A stretch of 64,000 nucleotides of DNA from Stagnimonas aquatica (GTDB taxonomy: Bacteria; Pseudomonadota; Gammaproteobacteria; Nevskiales; Nevskiaceae): contig NZ_RJVO01000004.1 in assembly GCF_003730135.1 (NCBI RefSeq), forward strand, positions 186,001-250,000. Reading direction: 5' to 3'. Position numbers and translations under genes: made by a program. Positions 1-10,424 of the stretch are shown here, piece by piece. The notes below the pieces were generated by a model. The model searched no databases and had not been told where the DNA came from. It was given only the letters and a program-made list of their open reading frames with translations. Every line of letters starts with the position of its first letter. The first letter of the stretch is position 1.

Positions 1-780
1 GCCCTGGCGCTGCACACCGCCGATGTCGGCATCTCGGTGGACACCGCCGTGGATGTCGCCAAGGAGGCCGCCGACTTCGTGCTCCTGAGCAAGGATCTCG
101 GCGTGCTGCGGCAGGGCATCGACGAGGGCCGGACCACCTTCGCCAACACCCTCAAGTACATCCTCGCCACGGTCAGCGCCAACTTCGGCAACATGTTCAG
201 CATGGCGCTGGCCTCGATCTTCCTGCCGTTTCTGCCGCTGCTGGCCTCGCAGATCCTGCTCAACAACTTCCTGTCGGACATCCCGGCCACCACCATCGCC
301 GGCGACCGGGTGGACGCCGAGTGGGTGGCCAGGCCGCGCCGCTGGGACGCGCTGTTCATCCGCGACTACATGGTGCTGTTCGGCCTGCTCAGCTCGGTCT
401 TCGACCTGCTCACCTTCGGCGTGCTGCTCTGGCTGTTCGAGGCCGCGCCGGAGGAGTTCCGCACCGGCTGGTTCATCGAGTCGCTGCTCACCGAGCTGGT
501 GATCGCCCTGGTGGTGCGCACCCGGCGCCGGTTCTACCGCAGCCGGCCCGGAAACTGGCTGCTGGCCAGCACCCTGGCGGTGGTGGCCGTTGCGCTGTGG
601 ATCCCTTATTCCCCGCTCAGTCCGATGCTCGGCTTCGTGCCACTGCCGGCCACGCTGCTGCTGGCGGTGATCGCGCTGACGCTGCTGTACGTGCTGGCGG
701 TGGAGCTGGCAAAGACGCTGTTCTACGCGCGTGTCGGCAGCGCCCGCCGACAGTGGCCGGCCTCGCCTGCCGGGGCTTGA
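1..780 (+). CDS. MgtA-type cation P-type ATPase, C-terminal part (5' end outside window)
   Basis: The reading frame is open from base 1, so only the last ~259 residues are present. The visible part starts at the end of the hinge region (GISVDTAVDVAKEAADFVLL) and continues into the C-terminal membrane domain. The pattern FANTLKYI...NFGN...LLLNNFLSDIP followed by a GDRVDAEW-like segment is typical of P3B (MgtA/MgtB, Mg2+ import) ATPases. Five or six hydrophobic segments follow and the protein ends in a short basic tail. The phosphorylation and nucleotide domains lie upstream of the window. Its stop codon overlaps the -35 element of the next gene's metal-responsive promoter. Mg2+ as substrate is inferred from the family. 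Confidence 0.85.
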   Translation, partial: ALALHTADVGISVDTAVDVAKEAADFVLLSKDLGVLRQGIDEGRTTFANTLKYILATVSANFGNMFSMALASIFLPFLPLLASQILLNNFLSDIPATTIAGDRVDAEWVARPRRWDALFIRDYMVLFGLLSSVFDLLTFGVLLWLFEAAPEEFRTGWFIESLLTELVIALVVRTRRRFYRSRPGNWLLASTLAVVAVALWIPYSPLSPMLGFVPLPATLLLAVIALTLLYVLAVELAKTLFYARVGSARRQWPASPAGA

Positions 781-808
781 CTCTGGAGGTGGGTCCAGGG
801 TTTAGGCT
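777..808 (+). promoter_or_regulatory. MerR-type promoter/operator with 20-bp spacer
   Basis: A -35 hexamer TTGACT (777-782) and a -10 hexamer TAGGCT (803-808) are separated by 20 bp. The spacer holds an 8+8 inverted repeat, ACTCTGGA (780-787) and TCCAGGGT (794-801), matching at 7 of 8 positions around six bases. An overlong spacer with a dyad is the hallmark of MerR-family activated promoters. The half-sites resemble the ZntR-type zntA operator as I remember it. The -35 overlaps the stop codon of the upstream ATPase gene. It should drive the regulator and the coupled copper ATPase. Confidence 0.8.
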
Positions 809-834
809 GCGCTGGAATCCTCGTTGGAGCAGAC

Positions 835-1268
835 ATGGACAGGCTCACCATCAGCAGGCTCGCCGAAGCCGGCGGCGTCGGCGTTGACACCGTGCGCTTC
901 TACGAACGCAGCGGGCTGATCCGCAAGCCCGCGCGCAGCGCCGCCGGCTATCGCCTGTACGCGGCCGAGGAGGTCCGCCGGCTGCGCTTCATCCGCCGCG
1001 CCAAGGCGCTGGGTTTCTCGCTGGACGACATCACCGAACTGCTGCACCTCAACGACGGCCAGGGCTCGCGCGCCTCGGTGCGCGCGCTGGCGCGGCAGCG
1101 GCTGGACGAGATCGAGCGCAAGCTGCGCGCCTTGCAGGCCCTGCAACACAGCTTGCAGACGCTGGTTCAGCACTGCGATGGCCACGGCGGGCTGGCCGGC
1201 TGTCCGATCATCGAGGCGGTGCTGGAGCCTGAGCAGCCCATCGCCCAGGCCGACACCCGGAGCGCCGC

Positions 1269-1272
<4 letters not shown>
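835..1272 (+). CDS. MerR-family heavy-metal-responsive transcriptional regulator
   Basis: The 145-residue protein has an N-terminal winged helix-turn-helix (about residues 4-70, with [13 protein letters not shown]), a dimerisation helix (about 80-113) and a C-terminal metal loop with Cys114 and Cys123 (C-x8-C) followed by PIIEAVL. MerR-family regulators bind overlong-spacer promoters and activate when loaded with metal. The C-x8-C spacing is closer to MerR/ZntR/CadR-type loops than to the CueR C-x7-C loop. The Cys79 found in ZntR-like proteins is Arg here. The gene overlaps the downstream Cu+ ATPase by ATGA, so the target is probably autoregulation plus that pump. The inducing metal is uncertain: Cu/Ag by pump type, Zn/Cd/Pb by operator type. 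Confidence 0.88.
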
Positions 1273-3620
<2,348 letters not shown>

Positions 3621-3639
3621 GGAAACCCTGCATTAGATC

Positions 3640-3722
3640 GTCATTCCGGCGAAAGCCGGAATCCAGTCCCGGATGGCGTGATGAACTTGCGGGTACTGGA
3701 TTCCGGCTTTCGCCGGAATGAC
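3640..3722. repeat. Perfect 28-bp inverted repeat (dispersed palindrome type)
   Basis: Arms at 3640-3667 and 3695-3722 are exact reverse complements separated by 27 bp. Each arm also folds on itself as TTCCGGC-GAAA-GCCGGAA. This resembles the widespread proteobacterial CATTCC(C/G)GCGAAAGC repeats (dRS3/NEMIS-like). It lies between the convergent copA and PRPP-synthetase-like genes, where it could act as a bidirectional terminator. Only one copy is present in this window. Confidence 0.8.
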
Positions 3723-3751
3723 TGAGCGCTTGGGACTTGCGCGGAACTTCC

Positions 3752-4687
3752 CTAAGCCGGCAGCGCCGCACTGGCGCTGGCCGGCTTGAGGCTGGGGGGC
3801 GGCAGCAGCAGTTCGGCGACGGTCTCGGCGATCAGGTTGTGCACGTCGATGGCGTTGCTGGCGTGGACGATGGTGTTGCAACTGAGCACCCGCGCGGCGC
3901 CGGCATGGATCAGATCCTGGTAGGCGCTGCCGGCGAAGATCGGATGCACGCCGATGCAGGTCGGTGCCGGCAGCCCGGCCTGGCGCAGGCGGCCGACGGT
4001 TTCGATCATGGTGCCGGCGCTGGCGATGATGTCGTCGATCAGCACCGGCTGGTGCTCGCGGTGCTGCTCCATCTCCGGCAGTCGCAGTGCGACCTGGCGG
4101 TCGCCCAGGCGTTCCTTGGTCAACACCAGGTGGGGGCAGCCGGCCTCGCGCGCGATGCGCGACACCCATTGCTCGCTTTCTTCGTCGGGGCCGATCAAGA
4201 GGCTGTTCGGCTGATGCTGGCGCAGCCACTGGGCGATGGCCGGTGCCGCTGCGGCGACCCGGGTCGGGATCGCGTAGATGTCGTCGAGGTGGCGGATGCG
4301 GTGCAGGTGCGGATCGACCGTGACCAGCCCGTCGAGGAAGGACGACAGCCAGCGCGCGTAGTGCTGCGAGGTCAGGCCTTCGCCTTCCTGAAAGATCTTG
4401 TCCTGGCGCAGATAGGCCAGATAGGGCGCCACCAGCAGCACCCGGCGGGCGCCGTGCTCGCGCAGGGTGGCGGCGGCGAGGTAGAGCGGCAGGCTCTTGC
4501 CGTTGGGCTGGTCCAGGCCGCAGACCAGGATCGCGGTGCGCCCCCAGACCGCGCTGCCGATCCGCACATAGGTCTCGCCGTCCGGGAACTGGCGCAGGTT
4601 CAGGGCGCCGGGCTCGGCGCCCAGGGCGCTGCTCAGGTGGGCGGCCAGCGCCTCCTGTCCGGGCAGCGAAAAGACGATGGGGCTCAT
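3752..4687 (-). CDS. Divergent ribose-phosphate pyrophosphokinase (PRPP synthetase family)
   Basis: The 311-residue protein has the PRPP-synthetase fold signatures: FPDGE near residues 34-38, a flexible-loop segment beginning RQDK (about 94), a VDPHLHR motif (about 124-130) in place of the usual VDLHA, and a PRPP-binding loop VLIDDIIASAGT (about 215-226). PRPP synthetases transfer pyrophosphate from ATP to ribose 5-phosphate. The sequence diverges from housekeeping Prs and ends in an Ala/Pro-rich tail. Its ATG lies immediately after the stop of the phosphorylase gene, so the two are co-transcribed. The context suggests it handles the sugar phosphate released by that phosphorylase. This is a paralogue, not clearly the essential prs. 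Confidence 0.85.
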   Translation of the reverse strand: MSPIVFSLPGQEALAAHLSSALGAEPGALNLRQFPDGETYVRIGSAVWGRTAILVCGLDQPNGKSLPLYLAAATLREHGARRVLLVAPYLAYLRQDKIFQEGEGLTSQHYARWLSSFLDGLVTVDPHLHRIRHLDDIYAIPTRVAAAAPAIAQWLRQHQPNSLLIGPDEESEQWVSRIAREAGCPHLVLTKERLGDRQVALRLPEMEQHREHQPVLIDDIIASAGTMIETVGRLRQAGLPAPTCIGVHPIFAGSAYQDLIHAGAARVLSCNTIVHASNAIDVHNLIAETVAELLLPPPSLKPASASAALPA

Positions 4688-6199
4688 TCAGTCCTCCGTG
4701 ATCTGGATGGTTTCCGGATGCGCTCCGGCGTAGGCGGCGGCATAGGCCAGTTCACCGGGCGACTGCGCGTGCAGCCGGTACAGCGGCTGGCCGCGCTCGA
4801 CCCGATCCCCGCAATGCACCTGCAACTCGATGCCGGCCGCCGGCGAGGCCGGCGCCCCGGCCAGTTTGGCGATGCGCGCCAGCCGGCGGTTGTCGATGCT
4901 CTGCACCCGGCCGTCGCGGCCGGCGGTGAACTCCTGCGTGTGGGCGGCGCGCGGCGGCTCGCGCAGGCCGCCCTGGGCCTGGCAGATCGCCTCGAACTTG
5001 CGCCAGGCGCTGCCGTTGCGCAGCAGTTCGCGCGCCTGCGGCAGGCCTTCACCGTGGCCGGCCTTGCCGCCGATCTCCAGCAGTTGCCCGGCGAGCAGCA
5101 GCGCGCGCTCGCGCAGGTCGGTGGGTGCCCCGGCCTGGTTCTGCAGGACCGCCAGCAGATCCCAGGCCTCCAGCGCCGGGCCGATGCCACGACCGACCGG
5201 CTGGCTGCCGTCGGTGCGCGTCACCCGCACGTTCAGTCCCAGCGCCTCGCCGACGCCGTGCAGGCGTCGGGCCAGCGTATCGGCGGCGTGGGCGCTGCGG
5301 ACCTTGGCGGTGGGGCCGACCGGCATGTCGATCAGCAGGTGGTTGGAGCCGGCGGCGAGCTTCTTGGAAATGATCGAAGCCGCCAACTGCCCCTCGCTGT
5401 CGAAGTCCAAGGGCCGTTCGACGCGGATCAAGAGGTCGTCGGCGGGCGACAGGCCCATGGCCCCACCCCAGACCACGCAGCCGCCTTCACGCTCCACCAC
5501 CTGGCGCATGCGCGGCAATTCCAGATCGACCGGGGCCAGCATCGCCATGGTGTCGGCGGTGCCGGAAGGCGAGGTGATCGCCCTCGACGAGGTCTTGGGA
5601 ATGGTCAGGCCGGCGGCGGCGGCGATCGCCACGACGATGGGGGTGGTGCGATTGCCGGGCAGGCCACCGACGCAGTGCTTGTCCACCACCACGGCGGACG
5701 GCCAGTGCAGACGCTGGCCGGCATCGACCATCGCCTCGGTGAGCGCGATGGTTTCGTCCAGCGACAGCGCGCTGCCGGCGCAGGCGGTGACGAAGGCCGC
5801 CATCTCCAGCTCCGAGTAGCGGCCGGCGGTGATGTCGGCGATCACCATTTGCAGGCCGCTGCGCGAGTAGGAGTGGCCATAGACCTTGCCGCGCACCTGC
5901 GAGAACGACTCCAGCGGCTCCGGGTGCGAGAGCTGGGCCGGGTCGCCGTCGGCGCCGCCCAGCGCCCGCCAGGCTGCCTCCGACAGGCCGACCCGATCCG
6001 GCGCCAGCAGCGGCGGATCGACGATGTTGAGGGTGGCGATCACCGCGCGGTCGCCGAGGCCGACGCGAATCCGCGAATGGGCGTCGAAGCCCTGCGCGCG
6101 ACAGACGGGGCTGTCGCTGCGCAGATAGGCCACTGGCTCCTGATAGGTGTTGATGCCCATGCGCTGGATGCGCAGGCTGGGCAGCGCGCTGCCGCTCAC
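4688..6199 (-). CDS. Thymidine/AMP phosphorylase family protein
   Basis: The protein of about 503 residues has an N-terminal domain (residues 1-95) like that of archaeal AMP phosphorylase, ahead of the pyrimidine-nucleoside-phosphorylase core. Motifs include KHCVGGLPGNRTTP (from 174), PKTSSRAITSPSGTAD (201-216) and a C-terminal barrel-sandwich domain. The family splits a glycosidic bond with phosphate, on thymidine or on NMPs (giving ribose 1,5-bisphosphate). I chose the GTG at 6199, which overlaps the upstream stop (GTGA). It gives the leader residues before GINTYQEP that I expect in relatives; the ATG at 6160 is the alternative. It lies in an operon with the beta-CASP nuclease and the PRPP synthetase homologue. 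The substrate is not decided by sequence. Confidence 0.85.
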   Translation of the reverse strand: MSGSALPSLRIQRMGINTYQEPVAYLRSDSPVCRAQGFDAHSRIRVGLGDRAVIATLNIVDPPLLAPDRVGLSEAAWRALGGADGDPAQLSHPEPLESFSQVRGKVYGHSYSRSGLQMVIADITAGRYSELEMAAFVTACAGSALSLDETIALTEAMVDAGQRLHWPSAVVVDKHCVGGLPGNRTTPIVVAIAAAAGLTIPKTSSRAITSPSGTADTMAMLAPVDLELPRMRQVVEREGGCVVWGGAMGLSPADDLLIRVERPLDFDSEGQLAASIISKKLAAGSNHLLIDMPVGPTAKVRSAHAADTLARRLHGVGEALGLNVRVTRTDGSQPVGRGIGPALEAWDLLAVLQNQAGAPTDLRERALLLAGQLLEIGGKAGHGEGLPQARELLRNGSAWRKFEAICQAQGGLREPPRAAHTQEFTAGRDGRVQSIDNRRLARIAKLAGAPASPAAGIELQVHCGDRVERGQPLYRLHAQSPGELAYAAAYAGAHPETIQITED

Positions 6200-7575
6200 C
6201 GGCGTTTGCGCGGGGCGAGCTCCGCGTGTTCCTGGTAGTCCGGCACCAGGCAGTCCCAGTGCAACTGCTCCTCGATGCGCTGGCGCAGCGCGTCGGCGGC
6301 GGCCGGCTCGCCGTGGGTGATGAAGGTGCGCAGCGGCGGCTGCTTGCAGGGCTTGAGCCAGTCGAGCATCTCCGCGTAGTCGGCGTGGGCGGACAGGTTG
6401 CTCAGGCTCACCACCTCGGCGCGCACCGCCACGTACTGGCCGTGGATCTTGATGCTCTCCGCGCCGTCGCGCAGCGCCGCGCCACGGGTGCCGCCGGCCT
6501 GGAAGCCGGCCAGCACGATGGTGTTGCGGGGATCGCCGGCGAAGGCCTTGAGGTGGTGGATCACCCGGCCGCCGGTGGCCATGCCGCTGCCGGCGATGAT
6601 CAGCATCGGGCCGTGGCGCTCGTTCAGTGCCTTGGATTCCTCCACCGTGTTGACGTAGTGGGCGGCGTGGCACATGGCGTTGCAGTCCTCGACGCTGAGT
6701 CGGTGTTCGCGGCGGAAGCGACGGTAGGCGGCGGTGACATCCACCGCCATCGGGCTGTTCAGGTACACCGGCAGGCTGGCGGGAATCTGGCCCTCGGTTT
6801 TCAGGCGATGGACCGCCCACAGCAGTCCCTGCGCGCGGCCGACCGCGAACGAGGGCACGATCACCACGCCACCACGGGCGGCGGTGCGGCGGATCACCTC
6901 GCCGAACTCCTGCAGAGGGTCGGTATCCTCATGGCGACGGTTGCCATAGGTGGATTCCACCACCAGGTAGTCGGTCTCCGGCAAGGGTGCCGGTGCGCGC
7001 AGGATCGGGTCCTGCGGACGGCCGAGGTCGCCGCTGAACAGCAGCCGGGTCTTGCCGTCGGTGAACTGCACCATCGCCGCGCCGAGGATGTGCCCGGCGG
7101 GCAGAAAACGGGCGCGCAGCCCCTGGGCGGGCTCGAACTCGCGCTCAAAGGGCATGGGCTCCAGTCGTTCCAGCGCCTGGAAGGCATCGGCCTCGGTGTA
7201 CAGCGGCAGCGCCGGCGCGTGCTTGGACCAGCGGTGGCGGTTGGCATTTTCCGCCTCTTCCTCCTGCAGGCGGCCGCTGTCGGGCAGCAGGATGCGGCAG
7301 AGGGCCTGCGTTGCCTCGGTGCAGTAGATCGGGCCCTGGTAGCCCTTCTTCACCAGCAGCGGCACGTAGCCGCTGTGATCGAGGTGGGCGTGGGTGAGCA
7401 CCACCGCGTCGAGCTGGGCGAGGTCGAACGGCGGTGGCCCCCAGTTGCGCAGGCGCAGTTGCTTGTAGCCCTGGAACAGGCCGCAATCCACCAGCACCTG
7501 GGCGCGACCGCTGCGCAGCAGGTACTTGGAGCCGGTGACCGTGCCGGTGGCCCCGTAAAAGCCCAGATTCATCAT
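6196..7575 (-). CDS. Metallo-beta-lactamase/beta-CASP family RNA-processing exonuclease
   Basis: The 459-residue protein has the MBL metal motif HAHLDH (about 62-67), a GHILGAA motif, the GDLGRPQDP segment, a beta-CASP domain in the middle with GSGMATGGR, and C-terminal SLSNLSAHAD and FITHGEP motifs. It matches the Ysh1/CPSF73-like bacterial family of Zn-dependent RNA endo/exonucleases. The start is one of two adjacent ATG codons (7575 or 7572); the frame continues upstream without homology. It is the first gene of the phosphorylase/PRPP group, overlapping the phosphorylase by GTGA. A role in making nucleotides from RNA is a guess from context. Confidence 0.87.
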   Translation of the reverse strand: MMNLGFYGATGTVTGSKYLLRSGRAQVLVDCGLFQGYKQLRLRNWGPPPFDLAQLDAVVLTHAHLDHSGYVPLLVKKGYQGPIYCTEATQALCRILLPDSGRLQEEEAENANRHRWSKHAPALPLYTEADAFQALERLEPMPFEREFEPAQGLRARFLPAGHILGAAMVQFTDGKTRLLFSGDLGRPQDPILRAPAPLPETDYLVVESTYGNRRHEDTDPLQEFGEVIRRTAARGGVVIVPSFAVGRAQGLLWAVHRLKTEGQIPASLPVYLNSPMAVDVTAAYRRFRREHRLSVEDCNAMCHAAHYVNTVEESKALNERHGPMLIIAGSGMATGGRVIHHLKAFAGDPRNTIVLAGFQAGGTRGAALRDGAESIKIHGQYVAVRAEVVSLSNLSAHADYAEMLDWLKPCKQPPLRTFITHGEPAAADALRQRIEEQLHWDCLVPDYQEHAELAPRKRR

Positions 7576-7698
7576 GGCCGTAGCCGGGACGGATGCGGGC
7601 ACGATGGGGCGTGGGCGGGCATGGGGCTGCTCCTGGCGATGCGGCTGGCGAGTGAGCGGCATGCTGCGGCGCCGGCACCGGGCCGGCATTGACCTGGG

Positions 7699-8400
7699 TC
7701 AAGCCCGGTTGCAGTCCCTGAGCCAGGTCGCCAGCACGCCGGCCAGCAGGGGCAGGGGCAGGGCGTCGATGGGATGCGCCCGGCCGGCGAAGGTGAAGGC
7801 ATGGCTACCCGGGATCAGCCGGTGCAGGTCCAGCAGCTCCTGCCAGGGCAGCAACTGGTCGGCGTGCGCCGACATCAGCAGGCTGGGCACCCGGATGGCG
7901 CGGAAATCCTCCTCGCCGAGAGCGGGCTGCTCGCCCAGACGGCGGTAGAGCGCAGCCAGCCGGGTGGCCAGCGCCTGCCAGTCCTGGCCCGGATGCAGGC
8001 TGGCCTGGATCGCCGGTTGCGGGCTGCCGGGCGCGCTGATGCGCTCGACGCTGGACAGGTGGGTGAAGTGCGAGACCGTCTCGGCGTCGTAGCGCACCTT
8101 GGTCGCCAGGGTGCAGATGCCAGCCAGCCGCTGCGGGTGATGGCGCGCCAGCCACAGCGCGATGTAGCCGCCGAAGCTGTAGCCGAACAGCAGCGCCCTT
8201 TCCAGGCCGCGCTGGTCCATCTGCCGCAGTACATCGCTGGCCAGTGCCTCGACCGTGAACTGATCCGGAATGGCGCGGCCGCCGTGCCCGAGCAGGTTGA
8301 GCGCCTCGACCGCACCCGCCGGGCGCAGCGCGTCCACCAGCGGTTGCAGCGCCGAGGCGGCGCCGCGCGAGCCGTGCAGGATCAGCAGGGGCGCGGCCAC
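7699..8400 (-). CDS. Alpha/beta hydrolase
   Basis: The 233-residue protein begins with a GTG. It has the alpha/beta hydrolase pattern: an oxyanion-region LILHGSRG near the N-terminus, a nucleophile elbow GYSFGG with Ser75, an acidic segment SAHADQLLP, and a C-terminal GRAHPID supplying the probable catalytic His. There is no signal peptide, so it is probably cytoplasmic. It starts 7 bp after the upstream VOC gene ends and lies about 120 bp before the nuclease gene. The substrate cannot be named from sequence. Confidence 0.85.
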   Translation of the reverse strand: MAAPLLILHGSRGAASALQPLVDALRPAGAVEALNLLGHGGRAIPDQFTVEALASDVLRQMDQRGLERALLFGYSFGGYIALWLARHHPQRLAGICTLATKVRYDAETVSHFTHLSSVERISAPGSPQPAIQASLHPGQDWQALATRLAALYRRLGEQPALGEEDFRAIRVPSLLMSAHADQLLPWQELLDLHRLIPGSHAFTFAGRAHPIDALPLPLLAGVLATWLRDCNRA

Positions 8401-8406
8401 GGCTGT

Positions 8407-8775
8407 TCAGCCGACGTGGACGAAGGCCAGCTTGTTGCCGTCGAGATCACGCCAGTAGCCGGCGTAGAAGTTGGCGCTGCGGGCGCCGGCCGGACCTTCG
8501 TCGCTGCCGCCCAGCGCCAGCGCCTTCTGGTAGAGCCGGTCGACCTCGGCCTTGTCCTTGCAGGTCAGCGCGATCATGGTGCCGTTGCCGGCGGTGGCGG
8601 GCTTGCCGTCGTAGGGCAGCGCGATGCCGAGCAGGGGTTTGCCGGGCTGCACGCCCCAGAGCACGAAGCGCTCGCTGTCCATGTAGCGCTGGGCGCCGAT
8701 CTCGCCGAGCAGGGCGTCGTAGAAGGCCTTGGCGCGGGGCAGGTCGCGGGTGCCGAGGGTGGCGTAGCTGATCAT
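8407..8775 (-). CDS. VOC family (glyoxalase/bleomycin-resistance-like) protein
   Basis: The 122-residue single-domain protein has the vicinal oxygen chelate layout: an N-terminal strand with LGTRDLPRAKAFYDALLG and a C-terminal FYAGYWRDLDGNKLAFVHVG with the conserved DLDGN(K) turn. Members are metal-dependent lyases, dioxygenases or drug-binding proteins; this one cannot be assigned further. It is followed closely by the hydrolase gene. Confidence 0.85.
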   Translation of the reverse strand: MISYATLGTRDLPRAKAFYDALLGEIGAQRYMDSERFVLWGVQPGKPLLGIALPYDGKPATAGNGTMIALTCKDKAEVDRLYQKALALGGSDEGPAGARSANFYAGYWRDLDGNKLAFVHVG

Positions 8776-8805
8776 GAGGGTTCTCCGGTTGCGGGGGGCT
8801 GCGGC

Positions 8806-9579
8806 TCAGGCCGCGTAGTTCTGGTTGAGGTAACGCAGAATCTGGCGCGACTCGTACATTGCCGTGCCGGTATTGGGGTCGATCAGGTAGGGCACTTGCA
8901 CCTGGCCGGTGTGCTCGGCCAGCCAGCGGCGGTTGCGGCTGGTGCCCTTCTCGCCCTTGAACAGGCGGTCGCGGAAGCTCGGCGGGCCGATATCCTTCCA
9001 GGCGGCCTTGCCGGTATTGCGCAGCAGGTAGGGCAGCTCCAGCTCGCACAGCCGCGCCCGCACCGGTTTCGAGAACGGGCTGGCCTCGAAGCTGTACAGC
9101 TCCAGCGGCTGCGCCGGTGCCTTGGAGGCGGTTGCCCTGAGTCCGGCGATCCCGCCCTGCGGCCGCCATTGAGTTGCCGAGGCCAGGAAGGAGCTGGCCA
9201 CCGCCAGCGGCCGCAGCGGACCGTGGCCGCGCAGCCGGCGGCCGTAGGTCTTGCCCAGGTAGTCGATGATGTCGGCGCTTTCGTAGAGCCGGGTGCCGGT
9301 GTTGTCATCGACCAGCAGCGGAAACTGTTGCTTGCCGCCCAGCTGCTCGGCTTCCGGCCGGAAGCGCGTGCCTCCCACCGGGCAAGGCAGGATCAACACG
9401 TCAAGGTCCAACTCGGTGAGCACCTCGCGCACCAGTCGGCAGTAGGGGCTGGCCTCGATGTCGTAGAGCTTGAGCAACTGCGCCGGCTGCCGCCGCGCCG
9501 GCGCCAGAGCCATGGCCCCGCGCCAGCCGCGCAGGCTGGCGGCCAGCAGGTTGAGGTAGACGTCGGTCTTCAGGCTCAT
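8806..9579 (-). CDS. Tandem glutathione S-transferase N-terminal domain protein
   Basis: The 257-residue protein consists of two thioredoxin-like GST N-terminal domains and no GST C-terminal helical domain. The first (about 35-115) has KLYDIEASPYCRLVRE and a Q-F/P-LLVDD segment; the second (about 155-255) has ELYSFEASPFSKPVR and VPYLIDPNTG. The CPYC-like position is SPYC in repeat one and SPFS in repeat two, so the repeats have diverged at the active site. Each half ends in the characteristic YES(A/R)-I-YL motif. The start is the ATG at 9579, where homology to the family begins. The function is probably glutathione- or thiol-linked redox, substrate unknown. Confidence 0.85.
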   Translation of the reverse strand: MSLKTDVYLNLLAASLRGWRGAMALAPARRQPAQLLKLYDIEASPYCRLVREVLTELDLDVLILPCPVGGTRFRPEAEQLGGKQQFPLLVDDNTGTRLYESADIIDYLGKTYGRRLRGHGPLRPLAVASSFLASATQWRPQGGIAGLRATASKAPAQPLELYSFEASPFSKPVRARLCELELPYLLRNTGKAAWKDIGPPSFRDRLFKGEKGTSRNRRWLAEHTGQVQVPYLIDPNTGTAMYESRQILRYLNQNYAA

Positions 9580-9590
9580 GGCGGTGGCGG

Positions 9591-10424
9591 CTACTGTGCT
9601 GGAGGTGCCGCGCTTGATTGGTCGTCGAGACCGTAGTCGATGTAAACCGGTTCGTCTGGGAGTTTCTGGTCTTTCAGATAAGCCCAGGCCAGGCGATTGA
9701 TCTCGCTGCTGACATCGGCGTAGCTGTGTCCCTGTCCCTCGATGACCGTGCTGCTGACCGCGACTCTTTGCTTGCGCAGGGCCTGTTCCATGCTGCGCTG
9801 GGCCTCCCTGGTATACAGCGCGTCGGCCTCGCCGATGATCAGCTTCACCGGCAGCTTCTTGCGCCGCAGCAGTTGCAGCGCGGCCTGGTCGGATTCCTGC
9901 TTCCACAGCGCCGCATAACTGGCGATTCCGGCGAAGTACTCGGATTCCACCAGGCCCAGGGTCAGGGCATAGAGGCCACCGGCGGAGTACCCGAACAGAT
10001 AGATGCGCCGAGAATCCACCGGATGCTGGGCCCTCACGGCGTCGATGACAGTGTTGATGAAGCCGGGACCATCGTCCTGCAGATTCCACTTGCGCGGTTC
10101 CAGGGAGTCCGGCCCCAGCACCAAAAAGCCCTGTTCATTGGCCAGATCGCACCAGGCAGCAACCAGATCGGCGCCGCGCTGGTTGGAGCCGTGCAGAACT
10201 ACCACCAGTGGCGACGGTTGGTTCGCGGCCTCCAGCTTTGGGGGCACGTAGAGCGCGTAGTTGCGCTCGCTGGACGCCGGCTTCGGTGTCGCCTCGGCGG
10301 AGGCCGAGGTCGCAGTCTCCGGGGGCGCTCCCGGCGAGGTCGAACTGGCACTGGCCAGTGGTGGTGCCAGGGTGCTGGTCAGCGCCAGCACAAGTAACTG
10401 CAGGGAGCGGCGGAGATGGTTCAT
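9591..10424 (-). CDS. Secreted PHB-depolymerase-like esterase
   Basis: The 277-residue protein has a Sec signal peptide (hydrophobic LVLALTSTLA core, cleavage after about residue 27), a Ser/Thr/Pro/Ala-rich linker (28-53), then an alpha/beta hydrolase domain with VVVLHGSNQRG, nucleophile GYSAGG (Ser147), a probable Asp in IIGEADAL and a His in GQGHSY. This resembles the feruloyl-esterase/PHB-depolymerase (LpqC-like) family. The ATG overlaps the upstream metallo-hydrolase stop by ATGA. The location is probably periplasmic or extracellular. The substrate is unknown. Confidence 0.82.
   Translation of the reverse strand: MNHLRRSLQLLVLALTSTLAPPLASASSTSPGAPPETATSASAEATPKPASSERNYALYVPPKLEAANQPSPLVVVLHGSNQRGADLVAAWCDLANEQGFLVLGPDSLEPRKWNLQDDGPGFINTVIDAVRAQHPVDSRRIYLFGYSAGGLYALTLGLVESEYFAGIASYAALWKQESDQAALQLLRRKKLPVKLIIGEADALYTREAQRSMEQALRKQRVAVSSTVIEGQGHSYADVSSEINRLAWAYLKDQKLPDEPVYIDYGLDDQSSAAPPAQ

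Noticed and set aside
3737-6238. 833-codon plus-strand open frame
   Set aside because: It is antisense to the PRPP-synthetase and phosphorylase genes and its product is low-complexity Arg/Gly/Gln-rich.
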